Both the position numbers and the translations under genes were made by a program. Below are positions 1 to 11,289 of a stretch of DNA of 64,000 bases, piece by piece. Each line of letters begins with the position of its first letter. Positions within the stretch are counted from its first letter, which is position 1. The notes under the pieces were generated by a model. It saw only the letters and a list, made by a program, of their open reading frames with translations, made no database searches and was not told the DNA's origin. The DNA is from Ceratopteris richardii (taxonomy: Eukaryota; Streptophyta; Polypodiopsida; Polypodiales; Pteridaceae). Location of the stretch: the NCBI GenBank assembly GCA_020310875.1, contig CM035417.1, positions 86,477,440-86,541,439 of the forward strand. Reading direction: 5' to 3'.

Positions 1-92
1 CTCATAATGGGGGCCTTGCAACTTAGAGCACCATGGATAATTTGTGGCCACTTGAGGGTGGATTATTGAGTTTATCTAACACCCCCCCTTCA
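1..92 (-). repeat. Partial copia 3' LTR with polypurine tract
   Basis: Read on the minus strand, a purine run (GAAGGGGGGG, positions 91-82) is followed at once by TGTTAGA (81-75). This is the usual polypurine tract plus LTR start of a Ty1/copia element. It lies just downstream of RNase H-like coding sequence on the same strand, as expected for a 3' LTR. The LTR runs off the window, so its length and any target duplication cannot be seen. Confidence 0.7.
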
Positions 93-2315
93 ATGTCCAC
101 CCTGTCGTGAACTACCTCCTTAGTCTAATGCCAATCTTTGGAAAGTGTGGATAAAGTTTATTTTTTCAAAGAGCCTTTGTGAAGATATCTTCTCCATTTT
201 CTTTAGTTGGATAAGAGCTTATCTCTTCAACTCCATCCTCGAACAGGTCATGCACATAGTGATATTGAATTTCTATGTGCTTGGTACATGCATGGAAAAC
301 AAGATTCTTGAAAATAGCTATGCAACTTTGGTTGTCACACTATAACCATGTAGCCTCTTGTACTTTTAATCCTATATGCCAAAGGATCCTCCTCAATAAT
401 ATGCTTCATATGTTACAACACATGCTACTTTGTATTCAAATTTAGTAGAAGATAATGCTACAATTAGTTCGTACAAGAGAAAAACTAGATCCTAAAGAAA
501 AGCAACCTCCAAACACTGATTTTTAGGTATCAATATCTTGAGCCCAATCTGAAACATAGTTTGAAACTTTAGATATGATCCTTCTTCATAGAGAATACCA
601 TAATCAATTGTTCCTTTGAAATATTCGAGTATCCACATGCTTTCCTTCCAATGAGTTTGGCAAGGCTTATTAGAGAACCTACTTACTACTCCAAGAGCAT
701 AGGAGATATATAGTTTTCTATTGCACAAGTAGATCAGACTTCCAATTAACTTCCTATATCTTCAAATATCCACTAGAGGTGAAGTATCTCCTTAGGTGTA
801 GAAATCTCCTTGCAATCCTCCAGGTTGAATGCCTTCATCTGTCTTGCATATTTTTGTTGAGAGATGAAAATCTTCCTTGATTCCTACCATACTTCAATGC
901 ATAAATAATAATGCATTAAGCCTAAGTCTGTCATTTCATAATTTGAACTACAAACATTTTTGGTTTGTTTAAGAAGAGCACCATCATTTCTTACAATCAA
1001 AAGATCATTTGCATAGAGTACAATCACGATTTTCTTCCATCCTCTCTTTTGAACATACAAGTTAGCATTAGAAGCACATCTTTTGAAACTTAGATCCAAG
1101 ATATACTTATCTATCCATCTATCATGCTCTAGGGGCTTGTTTTAGCTCATATAATGCCTTTTTTAGCTTACATAACTTTTTCATTGAATAGGGAGCCTCA
1201 AACCTTGGTGGTCGAGACACATATACCTCCTCCTTGAGGTCTCCATTCAAAAACTCTAATTTGACATCCATGTGATAAACTGGCCTAGTTTATGTGCAAC
1301 CATGGCTAGAACTAATCAGATAGTAGTCATCCTTGTAGTCAAGGAAAATGATTCACAAAATTCAATCCCTTCAACTTGTCAAAAGCCATGTGCAACAAAA
1401 CTCGCTGTGTGCTTTTCTAGAGTACCATCAACCTTGTAGTTTAGCTTCCAAACCCACTTAGTGCCAATGAATTTGCAATTAGGGGGGTCGATTCACTAGC
1501 GCCCAAGTTCCATTCTTCGTGATATTGTCGTATTTTGTTTGCATGGCAATCCTTCAATTCACATTGTGGAGTGCCTCTCTCACATTTCTTGGTTCATTTG
1601 CTTGCTCATGGATGAGCTAAACCATTAGGGTTGTATTTACAATATGGGTGCTTGCCTATTTTTTATCCTCAATTCTCTTTATTGCTATGGTCCATATATG
1701 CAACTTGTGCTAGTGATTGTGGGATGGTGTTTGCAAAATCATAGATTTGCCTAACCAATATGGTAATGGATTTTCCCCTTAGGTGATGAAAGGTTGGTGA
1801 ATTGCAGACTCATCATCTAAAGATGATGCTTCCTTCTATTTTGTAGAAGGGACAGATCTTGGGCCAAGCTGATAGTGGATTGCCCCTTCACTTGATGATA
1901 AAGTGGAAGATCGCTTTTCCTCCTCCAATGCATCTGGTTGCTCCTCCTTAAACACCACATCATGAATCCCGATGATCTTCTTAACCTTAGGGTCATAAAG
2001 CTTTAAGCTTTTGTATCCTTGATGTACCCTAAGAAGATACATTTGATGCTTTTTGGTTGAAGCCTATTTCTCTCCCTATTTGGAACATGTACATAACATT
2101 CACTTCCAAATAATTTAAAATTCAAAACATATGGCTTTTTACCAATGTAGGCCTCTTGTAGAGTCTTTCCATAAAGTGCCTTAGTGTAACTTTGATTCCA
2201 GATGTAGACATAAATGTTGATGGCTTCTACCCAAAATTGATTTGGGAGACCCTTTCCTTTCAACATGCACCTTGCCATCTCCGTGATCGTTTGATTCTGA
2301 TGTTTTGTGTTGAGC
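93..2315 (-). pseudogene. Ty1/copia pol remnant (integrase C-end, RT, RNase H)
   Basis: Minus-strand fragments in the correct pol order. 2315-2003 resembles integrase after the catalytic Glu (MARCMLKGKGLPNQFWVEAI). 2042-1836 is the integrase tail (GYKSLKLYDPKVKKIIG). About 1330-884 is reverse transcriptase, with [20 protein letters not shown] and a YANDLL box in place of the family's YVDDLL. 728-492 matches the copia segment VVSRFSNKP..HWKESMWILEYFKGT, and about 470-100 holds the RNase H end (CDNQSCIAIFKNLVFHACTKHIE). Multiple frameshifts and stops, plus the altered YVDD box, show it is dead. The 5' half (gag, protease, most of integrase) is absent; the match stops near 2315, where unrelated sequence starts. 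Confidence 0.85.
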
Positions 2316-2978
2316 CCTTCAAAGTCAAAGTATTCAAGTAAATTTGGTCAAAGTCAAAATGATCAAAGTCAAGTTGGTCAAGGTGCACAGGGAGTGCATA
2401 ATCAATTTGTTCACAATGGTTATGTTTTGCAGAAAGTGGATGCAGGTTGCAAATTGTATTTCCATAAGTTTTAAGGGTTTTTAAAGGTGTTTGAAAGGTT
2501 CATGTGAACCCTCCCTTAGGTAAACATATTGAAGAAATGGAGGCAAAAGTGAAGTTATGTGAAGTGTAAGCGGTACACAAAAGTGAAAGTATGGTTCCCC
2601 ATTTCAAATTTTGTTTTAGTCCTAAAGTCACTATAGGACAAAATAGGGATTTGTTCGTTGTACACATTTTGAGATATTCTTGGGACATCAGAGTGACCAC
2701 CAAGATACACTATCAGTTAGGAGTAGTGTACGTGAAGGGACACTCAACTCAAGGCATGGGCATTATTCTTGGTTAGACTAAGCAAGGAGAGATAGTCTAT
2801 ACTAGGTGAGAAGAGCAAGGGACATTCAAGATTGCTTGATACTACTGTTGGAAATGCATTGATAGACATGACATGCAACACCTTCTGTTTTGGATTCAGC
2901 TAAGAGCAAGCAGTTGCATACACATGTGCTTGTTGTAGATGGTAGAGTGGATGTTGTTGTGGGGAGCTCACTTATAAG
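2316..2978. other. Unassigned spacer with GTCAAAGT-rich start
   Basis: No credible coding region. Positions about 2325-2385 carry several close repeats of GGTCAAAGTCAA-like sequence. The rest shows no family I recognise. It ends at the target site of the TRIM insertion. Confidence 0.4.
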
Positions 2979-3118
2979 TGTAAGGAATTGAACTCACAAC
3001 CTCTTGGTTAGGAATGTGATGGGCTAACCACTTGCCCCAAAAGCCATGGTTGAGGATTACTTCCTAATCCTCTCTCTTAGGGTGTAGTTCAACCATCTCC
3101 TACTAGGATTATGTTACA
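2979..3118 (-). repeat. TRIM 3' LTR (140 bp)
   Basis: Left copy of the TRIM terminal repeat. It begins TGTAAGGAATTG and ends ATGTTACA on the plus strand, forming a short TGTAA/TTACA inverted terminus. The polypurine tract lies immediately inside, at 3119-3131. Confidence 0.9.
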
Positions 3119-3235
3119 TTCTTCCCCCCTTGGTTGATCATTGTCCTCAATGATCTGCTCTTGTATCCCTCTAGGCTCGGTGATTAGTCCCTTGAACTCC
3201 CTAGGTGCCCTTGAATTGATGTTCCTCAACCTCGC

Positions 3236-3350
3236 ACAGTTTCTTGAACCTTGTTCGCAACCTTGGTCTCTTGAACCCTTGCTCTCAACCTTGGTGTCTT
3301 GAACCTTCTTGTTCGCAACCTTGGTGTCTCGAGCCCTTGTTCTCAACCTC
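3236..3350 (-). repeat. Internal short tandem repeat of the TRIM
   Basis: About four diverged 27-30 bp units of the type AAGGTTGCGAACAAGGTTCA (minus strand) follow each other in the middle of the TRIM. They give an open frame of 85 codons (3346-3089) with a repetitive, charged product. I see no domain and regard the frame as non-coding. Confidence 0.55.
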
Positions 3351-3661
3351 AGTCTTGAACCTTGTTCTCACCCATGTTTGGTATCTTGAACACTCAATCA
3401 AGTTTCACCCAATGATTCCCAAGGAATTCACACTTCCAAGCTAGCTCATTATAAAGTTCATTCCGAGAGCTTTCCAACGGTATATTACACGCCTCAATCC
3501 GACCTACGGATTGAGAGATACACCCCAATCATTGTAAGGTCCATCCTTGAAACCGACGCGCGCACTTTCCACAATTCCTACCCTTTCACATGGTAGAGTG
3601 CCCAAGCGCCTTTTTTTAGAGGCCATTGGATCATTCCATCTTGCCCAAGCCTACTTCCTAG

Positions 3662-3673
3662 GCTCTGATACCA
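3662..3673 (-). other. TRIM primer binding site (tRNA-iMet type)
   Basis: TGGTATCAGAGC on the minus strand is the 12-base motif complementary to the 3' end of plant initiator tRNA-Met. It sits one base inside the 5' LTR. This fixes the minus orientation of the element. Confidence 0.9.
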
Positions 3674-3674
3674 A

Positions 3675-3814
3675 TGTAAGGAATTGAACTCACAACCTCT
3701 TGGTTAGGAATGTGATGGGCTAACCACTTGCCCCAAAAGCCATGGTTGAGGATTACTTCCTAATCCTCTCTCTTAGGGTGTAGTTCAACCATCTCCTACT
3801 AGGATTATGTTACA
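3675..3814 (-). repeat. TRIM 5' LTR (140 bp)
   Basis: Right copy of the TRIM terminal repeat, by eye identical to 2979-3118. It is followed on the plus strand by the ATAAG target duplication at 3815-3819. Confidence 0.9.
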
Positions 3815-3819
3815 ATAAG

Positions 3820-5365
3820 CATGTATCATACCTGTGAGGACTTGAAGAGCCATACACAGGATTCAGGCCTGAAGGGCTGCGTATGGGCTCGTGAGGACCA
3901 GATATCGACAATGATACTGAAAAGATGGAAGGTCTTATTTGGATATTAGATAACTTCATTGATTCATTTGACTACATCTTCCATTGTGTAGTGTGCGAAA
4001 ATGTATGGGGATACAAGTATCCAGACAGGGTTTAATTGGTGTTGATTTATGATGGGTCTCATGCCCTTCAAAGCTGAACAATATGTCATGTTGTGTCTTT
4101 CAAGTAAATTGATGACATCGGAATTTCTTTAATTAGAGAACGGTAGGCCTAGAGGGCTACAAATGGGTTTGGGAAGGTCGAATCCTCTCTCTCCCTCTTG
4201 TGGAAAATAGGTCAACATTATATGCGAGAACATGTTGGTCTTCATTTCACCAAGATTTCAAATATGACATTTAAATTGGGGCCTGAAAAATTCTGGTATT
4301 CATCGAGATGATGTCCATGCTGTCGTTGGAAGCATTTGGATCATACTCATACTCATCTTCTATTACTATTGGAGTCGCTTTCTGTTTCAGATGTCAGAGA
4401 AAATATATGCTAGCACTTTCCGTTTTTTGGTGCAGAAAAAGGGGGAAGAGGGCAGAGGAGTAGGGGGCCCGTTCTCTGGAGAGCATTTATCTTCCACAGA
4501 GGCCGCCGACTAAAGGGGAGGGGTCCGTTGGTTTTTTGTTTTTGGCTTGTTCTTCAGTTGTTGTTGCAAAAAGGGGGAGAAAGCCGCTGTTCCTTTTTAT
4601 CGGTGATAGCAAGAAGCTTGAAGGAGATCTCAGGAAAGAGGGGATATGCTGTAGCGGTGGTGGCAGAAAGTTACCAAGGGGAGATCTGTTCGCGGCTACT
4701 GGTGGATATGAGTGCAGAGAGGAAAAATTGACCAAGTTCGTCTGATTATTTGCTGGACAAGGAATTGATGGCAGTCAATCGTTTATAAATGTGTTTGCAA
4801 TAGGTACAATCCCCTGAATATTTTTCGTAAATTCCGCTACTGTTCGATGTGGTTACTTCCATCAACGAATAGCACTTTACCTCTTATGCATGGTATCATT
4901 CTCCCGCCCCTCTCAGCACTCTGTTGGTTTTATCGTTGCTGAGATTTAAAATAGGCGTTGCAATTTATGCTTGTTGGATTTGTTACTCTCTTGTAAGGAT
5001 GGGGGGTCCTTTACCCGCACAATACCATTACCTTCAAGCGAATTGTCCATCAGTAGTCATCCGGGTACAATCCGGTTGTTTGTCTTGTTCAGATAATTTT
5101 TTTAAACCGCTTCATGTCCATAGATGCAAAGGAAGCAGATCAACGCAATAACCTTTACCGTCTTGCTTTGTCAAATTTTCAACTGTACGTAATACCATGA
5201 AAGCATTTGCAAGCAGAGTTACCGTGATGATTGTGGATAGACGGCAGCATCAACATTTGCCTAGATTATGATTAAATGGAATGATAACATCGATGGTTTA
5301 TAGCACTGCTTTCTATGTGTACGATTGGGTCTATAGGTGTTTTTGTGAGATGTTCAGTAACGTGC
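3820..5365. other. Unassigned region with a GC-richer, UTR-like patch
   Basis: No recognisable gene. Positions 4430-4740 are GC-richer than the surroundings and carry short overlapping open frames on both strands, none with a domain I know. The composition resembles an untranslated leader or intron of a host gene, but this is only an impression. The target sequence interrupted by the TRIM ends at the left edge. Confidence 0.3.
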
Positions 5366-6024
5366 TCATAAGCGAAGTATAAGCGCATGACTCTCCCATC
5401 CGTCCATTAGTTTACCCAATGCACCCTTTTTGATTGTTGGTAGTTCAGCCTGCATTTCCTTTATAATCTCAGGTGTGTTGACTGCTAAAATGAGTGATTC
5501 GGGAAAGATTGTCTCATGAACCCTGCACACATATTGTAGGATTTTTGTGAAGCTCATCATTTGCAGTGTTGTGCAGTCGTTGTTTAATTTTGAGTTTTGA
5601 AGATTGGCGTTGTAGTGATCTGAGATTTTGGATTTAAATTCTATCTTAGTAAGTCTTATTCGTTTTCTTGTATTTCTGACAAGTAGTTCAAGTAGACCTT
5701 GCATGCTTGAGGAAAAACCAATGTACGTGCGTCGATTTCAACTACTTAACGAGAAACACAGTTGGATCCGTACCGTAAGTGATGATCAAATATATCAAAA
5801 CACAATTACAATAAGGTACTCAAGATCTCATCAAATATTAAAACTAACCTATGAGGTTGGCAAGAGTATGAAGCATTGTAAGCTGATGCACGAAGGCTTC
5901 TGAAGATAGAATGGAAAAAGGGGTTCCTTGAATGCAACAGAAATCGTTCTACATTGTTGTGGTCGATTGATAACCAAAGACGTTTCTCTTTAGAAGATAA
6001 ATATACATCATCAAGTTCACTCAT
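5366..6024 (-). CDS. Unrecognised open frames, possible exons of a host gene
   Basis: Two minus-strand frames lie close together: 5704-5366 (112 codons, including FTKILQYVCRVHETIFPES) and 6024-5806 (72 codons, starting MSELDDVYLSSKEKRLWLSI). The amino-acid mix of the first looks protein-like and amphipathic, without low complexity. I recognise no domain, and a convincing splice pair joining them was not found. They could be exons of a decayed gene or chance frames. The plus strand carries a shorter overlapping frame with no better claim. Confidence 0.2.
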
Positions 6025-6289
6025 GTGTCGTAAAAGCTTTAGATGGAAACTAAGGTAAATGGTGTTTTGTGAAAACCAAGCTTCATGTCAATGGTGAGTT
6101 TTACTCTCTGACATTTGCACAAATTGAATTAGATAATGATGAGCGTTGTTTAAAAAATTGTAAGGAGTTATGTTACCTTCAAGTATGGTCTGACTTGAGA
6201 TACAGAGTAGTGAAAGACTTTTGCACTCGGTACATGAATAGAGTACGAGAGTTGACGTGATAATAAGAATGGAAGGATATCATTTGTAT

Positions 6290-6808
6290 AATTTGGATAG
6301 GTGAACAACATGAAAAACTTCTCTAAGTAGGAAGAGGGAAGTCGAAGTGGACATGTGTGTTTGGGTATATGTGCATGAGCGTGGGTATGCGTGTATGAGT
6401 GGGTAAGGTAAGAAGTGTGCAGGAGATAAAGGGAAGAGTGAGAGTGCATGAGAGAATGGTCGGATATATGTGCGTGTAAATGGGTGCATCAGAGTAAGAG
6501 GGCTTGGGAGAGCGATAGTGCATGCATACAAGTGTATACCAGGTAGTGAATTAGAGGTACAATTGTGGCCCCAAGCAATACAATTTGATCAATTTGGGGT
6601 GATCCGAGCAAACCATAAGTGCATATAAATACTTTCTCTTGGGCATCAGGATTAAACATCTTGGCGATCCTATTTGAGATCCCAAGGGAGAACACATTCG
6701 GGGGCAATCGTGGACTCGGAGTGAGGAAGGGTGACAGAATACAAAGAAACTAAGCAAAATACACGCGTGTGTAAGACACTTTCCCTTGGATTTCGAGAGT
6801 AAACACCA
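6290..6808 (+). repeat. Partial LTR of a gypsy element
   Basis: Its reverse complement resembles the first part of the long LTR at 20664-21500, including the CA-rich, pyrimidine-rich tract and the segment near AAGTGTCTTACACACGCGTG. This orients it as the end of a plus-strand LTR, terminating near 6808. A degenerate PBS-like stretch follows, and then protease-coding sequence on the same strand. The left end is not defined. Confidence 0.55.
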
Positions 6809-6899
6809 GAGTAGTGCAATTAGAAGAAATTGACTCTTTTGCAGTGCACACAAGAATCAAAGAGGAAGGCTCAATTAGACATAGTCAAGAGTCAAAGAT

Positions 6900-8150
6900 T
6901 AATGGATTGAACAAGGACAAAGGAGAATCCGAAGAGAAGGCCAATACTTGTGAAGATACAAGGCAAAAATAAGATCTCATAGGTACTAGTGATGCCATTG
7001 GGCATGCATTCAACAGAGTTCATGAGGAGTTTGATAAGTCAAATAGAGCTCATGCTCTCAAAGAATCGGAAGCTTCAAGACTACTCAAATCCATGAAAAA
7101 GGAGGTCGGTATTTTTTATTTAATGAAGATGGATGTGAAATTCAGGTCAAAGTTCTTGCAGATAATCAATGAGGCTTCCACAACTGCTTTAGTGGAAAAG
7201 ACTGTTGCTATGCATAAAGATAGAATTTTAGGGGAAGCCACCCTCACAAATCATAAGAGCCCTTGGCTAAGAGTCACTATTAGAATACATGAGTTTCAAG
7301 GAGTTATTGTAGACGGTGGTTCTGGCATTAACTTGATGTCTGAACATATAATGAAAAAGATTGGACTACAACCTTCAAGACTTGCCAACTTCACTATAAC
7401 ATTGGTAGACCAAAGCATAATAAGGTTTATGGTAGTGGTCCCTAGAGTCCCAATCTAGATACAAGGTACCATCTTTAACTTGGATTTTGTTGTCTTAAGC
7501 CTACCAGAGGTAGATGAAGTTTCCCCCTATTAATTGGGAGACCTTGGTTAAGGCATGCCAATGTGCTACATGATTGGGGTAAAGACACAATGGGGGTAAA
7601 GCAAGAGGGAAAAGAGTTGCTGTATATATTTTTAGAAGAAGAACCAGACAACCAAAGACATACCAACACCATGCAGACAATTGGTATTCGTATGGAACAA
7701 GAATTGTTCGATAACCTAGAGGAAGATCTATATGAAGAAGCAAATTTATATGAAGAAGAAAACATGTTGGCTTGGCTCCATGGAGAAGACCCATCTTCCT
7801 GCTATGGGATTTTCCCAAATTATGCTAGGAGAGAGGAATTCTATGAAGGAAAAGAGGATATCATTCAGGTTACTGATTTGAGTGAAACAATCCCAGCCAA
7901 AGGCCATAGAAGGGAGAAGATTAGAAAATCCCTTAAGTGCAATAGAGATGAAGACTCAGTGGTCAATTGGTTATGGATAATGGTATGGATATCATCTGGT
8001 ATGATAATTTTTATGGCAAAAAGTATAGGGTTTTACAAGGATGTGGAAGGAGTACCTGCAAGTCTTTGGAAACACAAGATTCCATTGGCTGAAGAAGCTA
8101 GAATAACAAAAATGAAATTTTGCAAATTAAGTCACACAGTAGCTAAATAG
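6900..8150 (+). pseudogene. Ty3/gypsy protease region, degenerate
   Basis: Frame 7093-7458 contains an aspartic-protease signature, VIVDGGSGINLMSEHIMKK, with DGGS where gypsy proteases usually have D-S/T-G. After a frameshift near 7500 the family motif LLIGRPWLRHANVLHDW continues into frame 7563-8150, the protease-RT linker. The frame is acidic in the middle (EEEPDNQRH.. to EEDLYEEANLYEEEN). No zinc knuckle or RT is present, so the copy is deleted on both sides. It is cut off before 8691, where a different gypsy fragment begins on the opposite strand. Confidence 0.75.
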
Positions 8151-8690
8151 AGATAAAAGAGATGGAGTATGCAAGAGATATTATTCTAATGAAGGAGTCA
8201 CGGTGGCCCTTTCAGATGGTCAATGTGCCCAAAACGAAGACAGATCAAGTGAAGTGCAATCGATTTCAAGACTGTGGAGGGCAAAGAGTTTCCATTAGTC
8301 ATCATATTTAGGCTCAAGGCTTATCCACTACAAAAAAATAAAGTTTTCTTGATCACCTGGAACTTGCAAAATTTGTCCAGGTTGTATATAGCCTTCTTAT
8401 ATCTTTTTTTTTACTTAAGTTTTATTAGTTTTCATCTATTTTCATGCTTGTTCTTTGAGTTTTTATGCACTTAGAAGGCATTTCACAGCCCTTTGCATGA
8501 ACACATTGCTGGAAATCTTTAGGATTTTTTAAAGAAATTTTAAAATTTTCTTTTTAGATTTTTTTAAGAATTTTTATCCTTTTTCAATGTCATTTTTCTT
8601 GAGAAAATAAAAGTTAAAAAGGAATCTCTCTGTGATTTTGTTTCGAAAAAGTGGTCTAGGAAGTTAGAGAATTTTTTGTGATTAAAAGAA
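8151..8690. other. Unassigned AT-rich spacer
   Basis: Continues beyond the gypsy protease-linker frame with no further recognisable pol domain. 8380-8620 is strongly T-rich. It ends abruptly at 8691, the left edge of duplicated block A. Confidence 0.4.
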
Positions 8691-9325
8691 GGCAATCCCG
8701 TAAAAGGACGTTCTCTCATGTTTTCCGACTGCATGATCCGCTCTTCATAAGCCCTCTTATGATGAGATCGATCTTCTGTGTGATTTGTCCTACCATAAAA
8801 GGTGCAAAGCATCCTAGGTGTTGATCTATCCACGATGTGGGGCACTTCGAAGCCAGATAAACATAACCATGGCACTTCCCACACCAGGTGTTGGTTCTAA
8901 GAACATCTTGATTGGGGGGATTAATTACCTCTTGCTTCACTGTGCATGCTTCTTGGGTCATTGTGGCAACTTTTACTGCTTGCATCACCAACTCTAAAAT
9001 TCGTTCCTCACTCAGTACAGGCTTCACCTCGCCTGGTGTACTAGTGGTGGCTATGAAAGCTGGAGTGATTTTTGTAGGACTTCCCTGACCAGGATCTTTT
9101 ACGGATATGCTCCCTAGTCCTCCTATTGGCTCATATAAGAGCTCAATCCTCCTCTGTTGACCTAACTGCACTTCTTCCCATAACCTTGCTTGCTCCTTGG
9201 CAACCATCAAGTTTGCACGTCGTATAAGACTAATATATTGTTGCACTGTAGGATCCCTAAGCCCGACAATAAATCTTCTCTTCAAAGTCTCATCATTCGG
9301 GGCATTCGCGTTCATCTTCCTCACA
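8691..9325 (-). pseudogene. Gypsy Gag fragment, copy A
   Basis: Minus-strand frame 9399-8716 carries the Gag motif NAPNDETLKRRFIVGLRDPT followed by VQQYISLIRRANLMVAKEQ, characteristic of this gypsy family. Compared with the fuller copy (20554-18995), the N-terminal half of Gag is missing because a deletion fuses Gag directly to the LTR at 9325/9326. The zinc-knuckle end is also missing, since the block stops at 8691. It cannot make a functional capsid. Confidence 0.8.
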
Positions 9326-10520
9326 TCACTCCCCTTTGCTCTAAGTCCACAATTGTCCTCGAATCTATTCTCCTTTGGGAACCCAAGTAGGATCATCAAA
9401 ATATTTGGTCCCTATAGTCCAAGGAACGGATGTGAAAGTATGCTTGTGGTTTGTTGAAGATCACTTTGAATTGGTCTATTTGCGCTCTCCTAAGCCCATA
9501 ATCATACTCAAATGTAACTGTAGAGGAGAAAAGAGGGAAGACCCAAATGCCTATGCAACCCGATATGCACTCCCAAGGTTGGATCTTGGAAGCACTCTCC
9601 TCCTCTTGCTCACACTTTCTATTTACTTACCCTATCACACTCACTCATCCATCATACACTTATGCGCACATCCACTTCCCGTTGATTGTTTACATTCCCC
9701 ATTCAATCACAAGAAATGCACCAACAGTCAACAAGTTTAGCTGCTCACAAATCACACACACCCACTTGAAGTCACTCATATACCACCAGACGCGCAATTT
9801 CTTCATACACATCAACTCTCATGTACCTTCCCTCCCGCTCTCTCACTTACACACACCCTTTCTCATACACACTTTTGCACACACATTCACATACCCCACA
9901 CTCAATTTCTCATACACACTTTCACATGCTCATGCGTTTTTCTCTTCCCCTCTCTTAACCTTGCACATACTCTTACACACACCGACTTGCTCTCTTTCTC
10001 TCACCCCCTCTTTCTTTTTTCTTAGTATCTCTTTTTCTCCTTCCCTGCTATACCCACCTGATCTTCCTCTCCCACACACTCATACCACATGAATACACAA
10101 ATAAAAAAATAGGGAGGATGTGCATACATCTATGGACGTGTATCTCTACATGTGAACTCACAAGAGAATTGCATACATGCATGGAATGTTCACGAATGGG
10201 AGTCTATTGTTTTTAATGAACGATAACACCATAAAACATCCTTGCCTAAGTGTTAGCTACCTTGCCATTTGTACATGGAACAAAGCCTTCTATGGACTCT
10301 CTCTTGTAGTTGTGTTGCTCCAATACCCAAGCAACCTTATGAAAAGAGGCATCACTCAAATCACCAAGAAGAAAAGATTGTTGATGAATGGCACAACGTA
10401 TTCCCAAGTGAACTCTTTGAGCCTATTTCTTGGGTCTTCTCATGGTCAACTTGATACAATGCCCCTTCTTTTATACCTATGTGACCTTAATTGTATGCCA
10501 TATTTATCTTCGTCCCCTAT
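9326..10520 (-). repeat. Long gypsy 5' LTR, copy A (R-U5 end truncated)
   Basis: Matches 20729-21920. Reading minus, a TATA box at 10477-10469 is followed by a leader of more than 1.1 kb that contains a pyrimidine/CA-rich stretch (about 9830-10090 on plus). The last 65 bp of the LTR and the primer site present in copy B are lost in the deletion at 9325/9326. The U3 boundary (right end) could not be fixed because no second LTR of this element is in the window. Confidence 0.65.
10469..10477 (-). promoter_or_regulatory. TATA box of gypsy LTR, copy A
   Basis: GGTATAAAAGAAGG on the minus strand is a consensus plant TATA box in the expected orientation for the gypsy LTR. The same motif is present in copy B at 21877-21869. 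Confidence 0.5.
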
Positions 10521-11289
10521 GCCTTAGCTCTGCTCCTGGCCAATGTACACCATTTATCAGCGCATCCCCATTTTAACGGAACACTTGGGTTCTATTTTCC
10601 TTTTCTTAAATGCATATGGGGAGGGTCCAAATTAATGACCGCGTAAAACATGGATACTCCATTTCATGATTTAGTGAATCTAAGTGCAAAGTTTGATAAA
10701 ACACATTTCGAACCATTGACATGATCATCAACTAGACTTCATTCCAAAGAAAATCCCACAATTAAGTGGCCCCCTTATATATCAAGAGACTGACGTACTA
10801 TGCCACACATGAGGTAATTTTCAACAGCAATCATTTTTCTTTAATGGCAATACAATGCAATGAGCATAAAAGGTCCAACAACAGCTTTCATGAAGTCCTT
10901 AAAACCAGTCCCTTACACAATTGTAGACGTTTTTAGTCGGCCATCATGGAGGTTGTCATGGAGAGCAAAAAATTGAATCACATGTGCTCAGTTCAGAGGT
11001 AATTGACTACTCTTTTTTGTGAGTGATTTCACCTATTTCCATGGATCATCACATTGTTGGGGACTGGAAAGAGTATGCTTAACATGGCTTCATTATAAGG
11101 CTTTTACACTACACTGAGTAGCAACAAGTCAATCACCACCCTCAAAATTCGATTCTTCCCCCTCCCCCAACAATGGAGACGACCACCAATAACCAGGCCA
11201 TTTGGATGAAACCAAATTCAGATGTTTTTTTTTTTTCTGTTTTTTAATCTCCTATATCTAACTTGACAACATAAATTATTCAAGGTGCA
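10521..11289. other. Between LTR TATA box and small gene, copy A
   Basis: Probably LTR U3 followed by intron or 3' flank of the minus-strand gene at 11290-11895. No coding signal was recognised. Positions 11018-11345 occur a third time in the window at 28119-28445. Confidence 0.4.

Larger units (their letters stand above)
2979..3814 (-). mobile_element. TRIM-type miniature LTR retrotransposon, apparently intact
   Basis: Two direct 140-bp repeats (2979-3118 and 3675-3814) start TG, end CA and look identical base for base. They are bracketed by ATAAG at 2974-2978 and again at 3815-3819, a 5-bp target-site duplication. On the minus strand the right repeat is followed, after one base, by TGGTATCAGAGC (3673-3662), the plant initiator-tRNA-Met primer binding site. 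The left repeat is preceded by the purine tract AAGGGGGGAAGAA (3131-3119). The internal region is only 556 bp and encodes no gag or pol domain, so mobilisation must have used proteins supplied in trans. The total length of 836 bp fits the TRIM class. Identical LTRs imply a recent insertion. Confidence 0.93.

Noticed and set aside
5628-5903. Plus-strand 91-codon frame with a CCGTAAGT donor-like site
   Set aside because: Overlaps a longer minus-strand frame and shows no domain; a single donor-like site is not enough to call an exon.
6168-6853. Overlapping minus-strand frames of 63-100 codons
   Set aside because: They lie antisense in a partial LTR with CA-rich repeats and contain no domain.
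9547-10092. 181-codon plus-strand frame (and its copy at 21082-21492)
   Set aside because: His/Thr/Pro/Ser-rich low-complexity product of the CA/pyrimidine tract inside a gypsy LTR, opposite to the element's own strand; both copies are simply duplicated LTR.
10177-10527. 116-codon plus-strand frame repeated at 21577-21927
   Set aside because: Antisense to the LTR and spanning its TATA box; identity between copies reflects the recent block duplication, not coding constraint.
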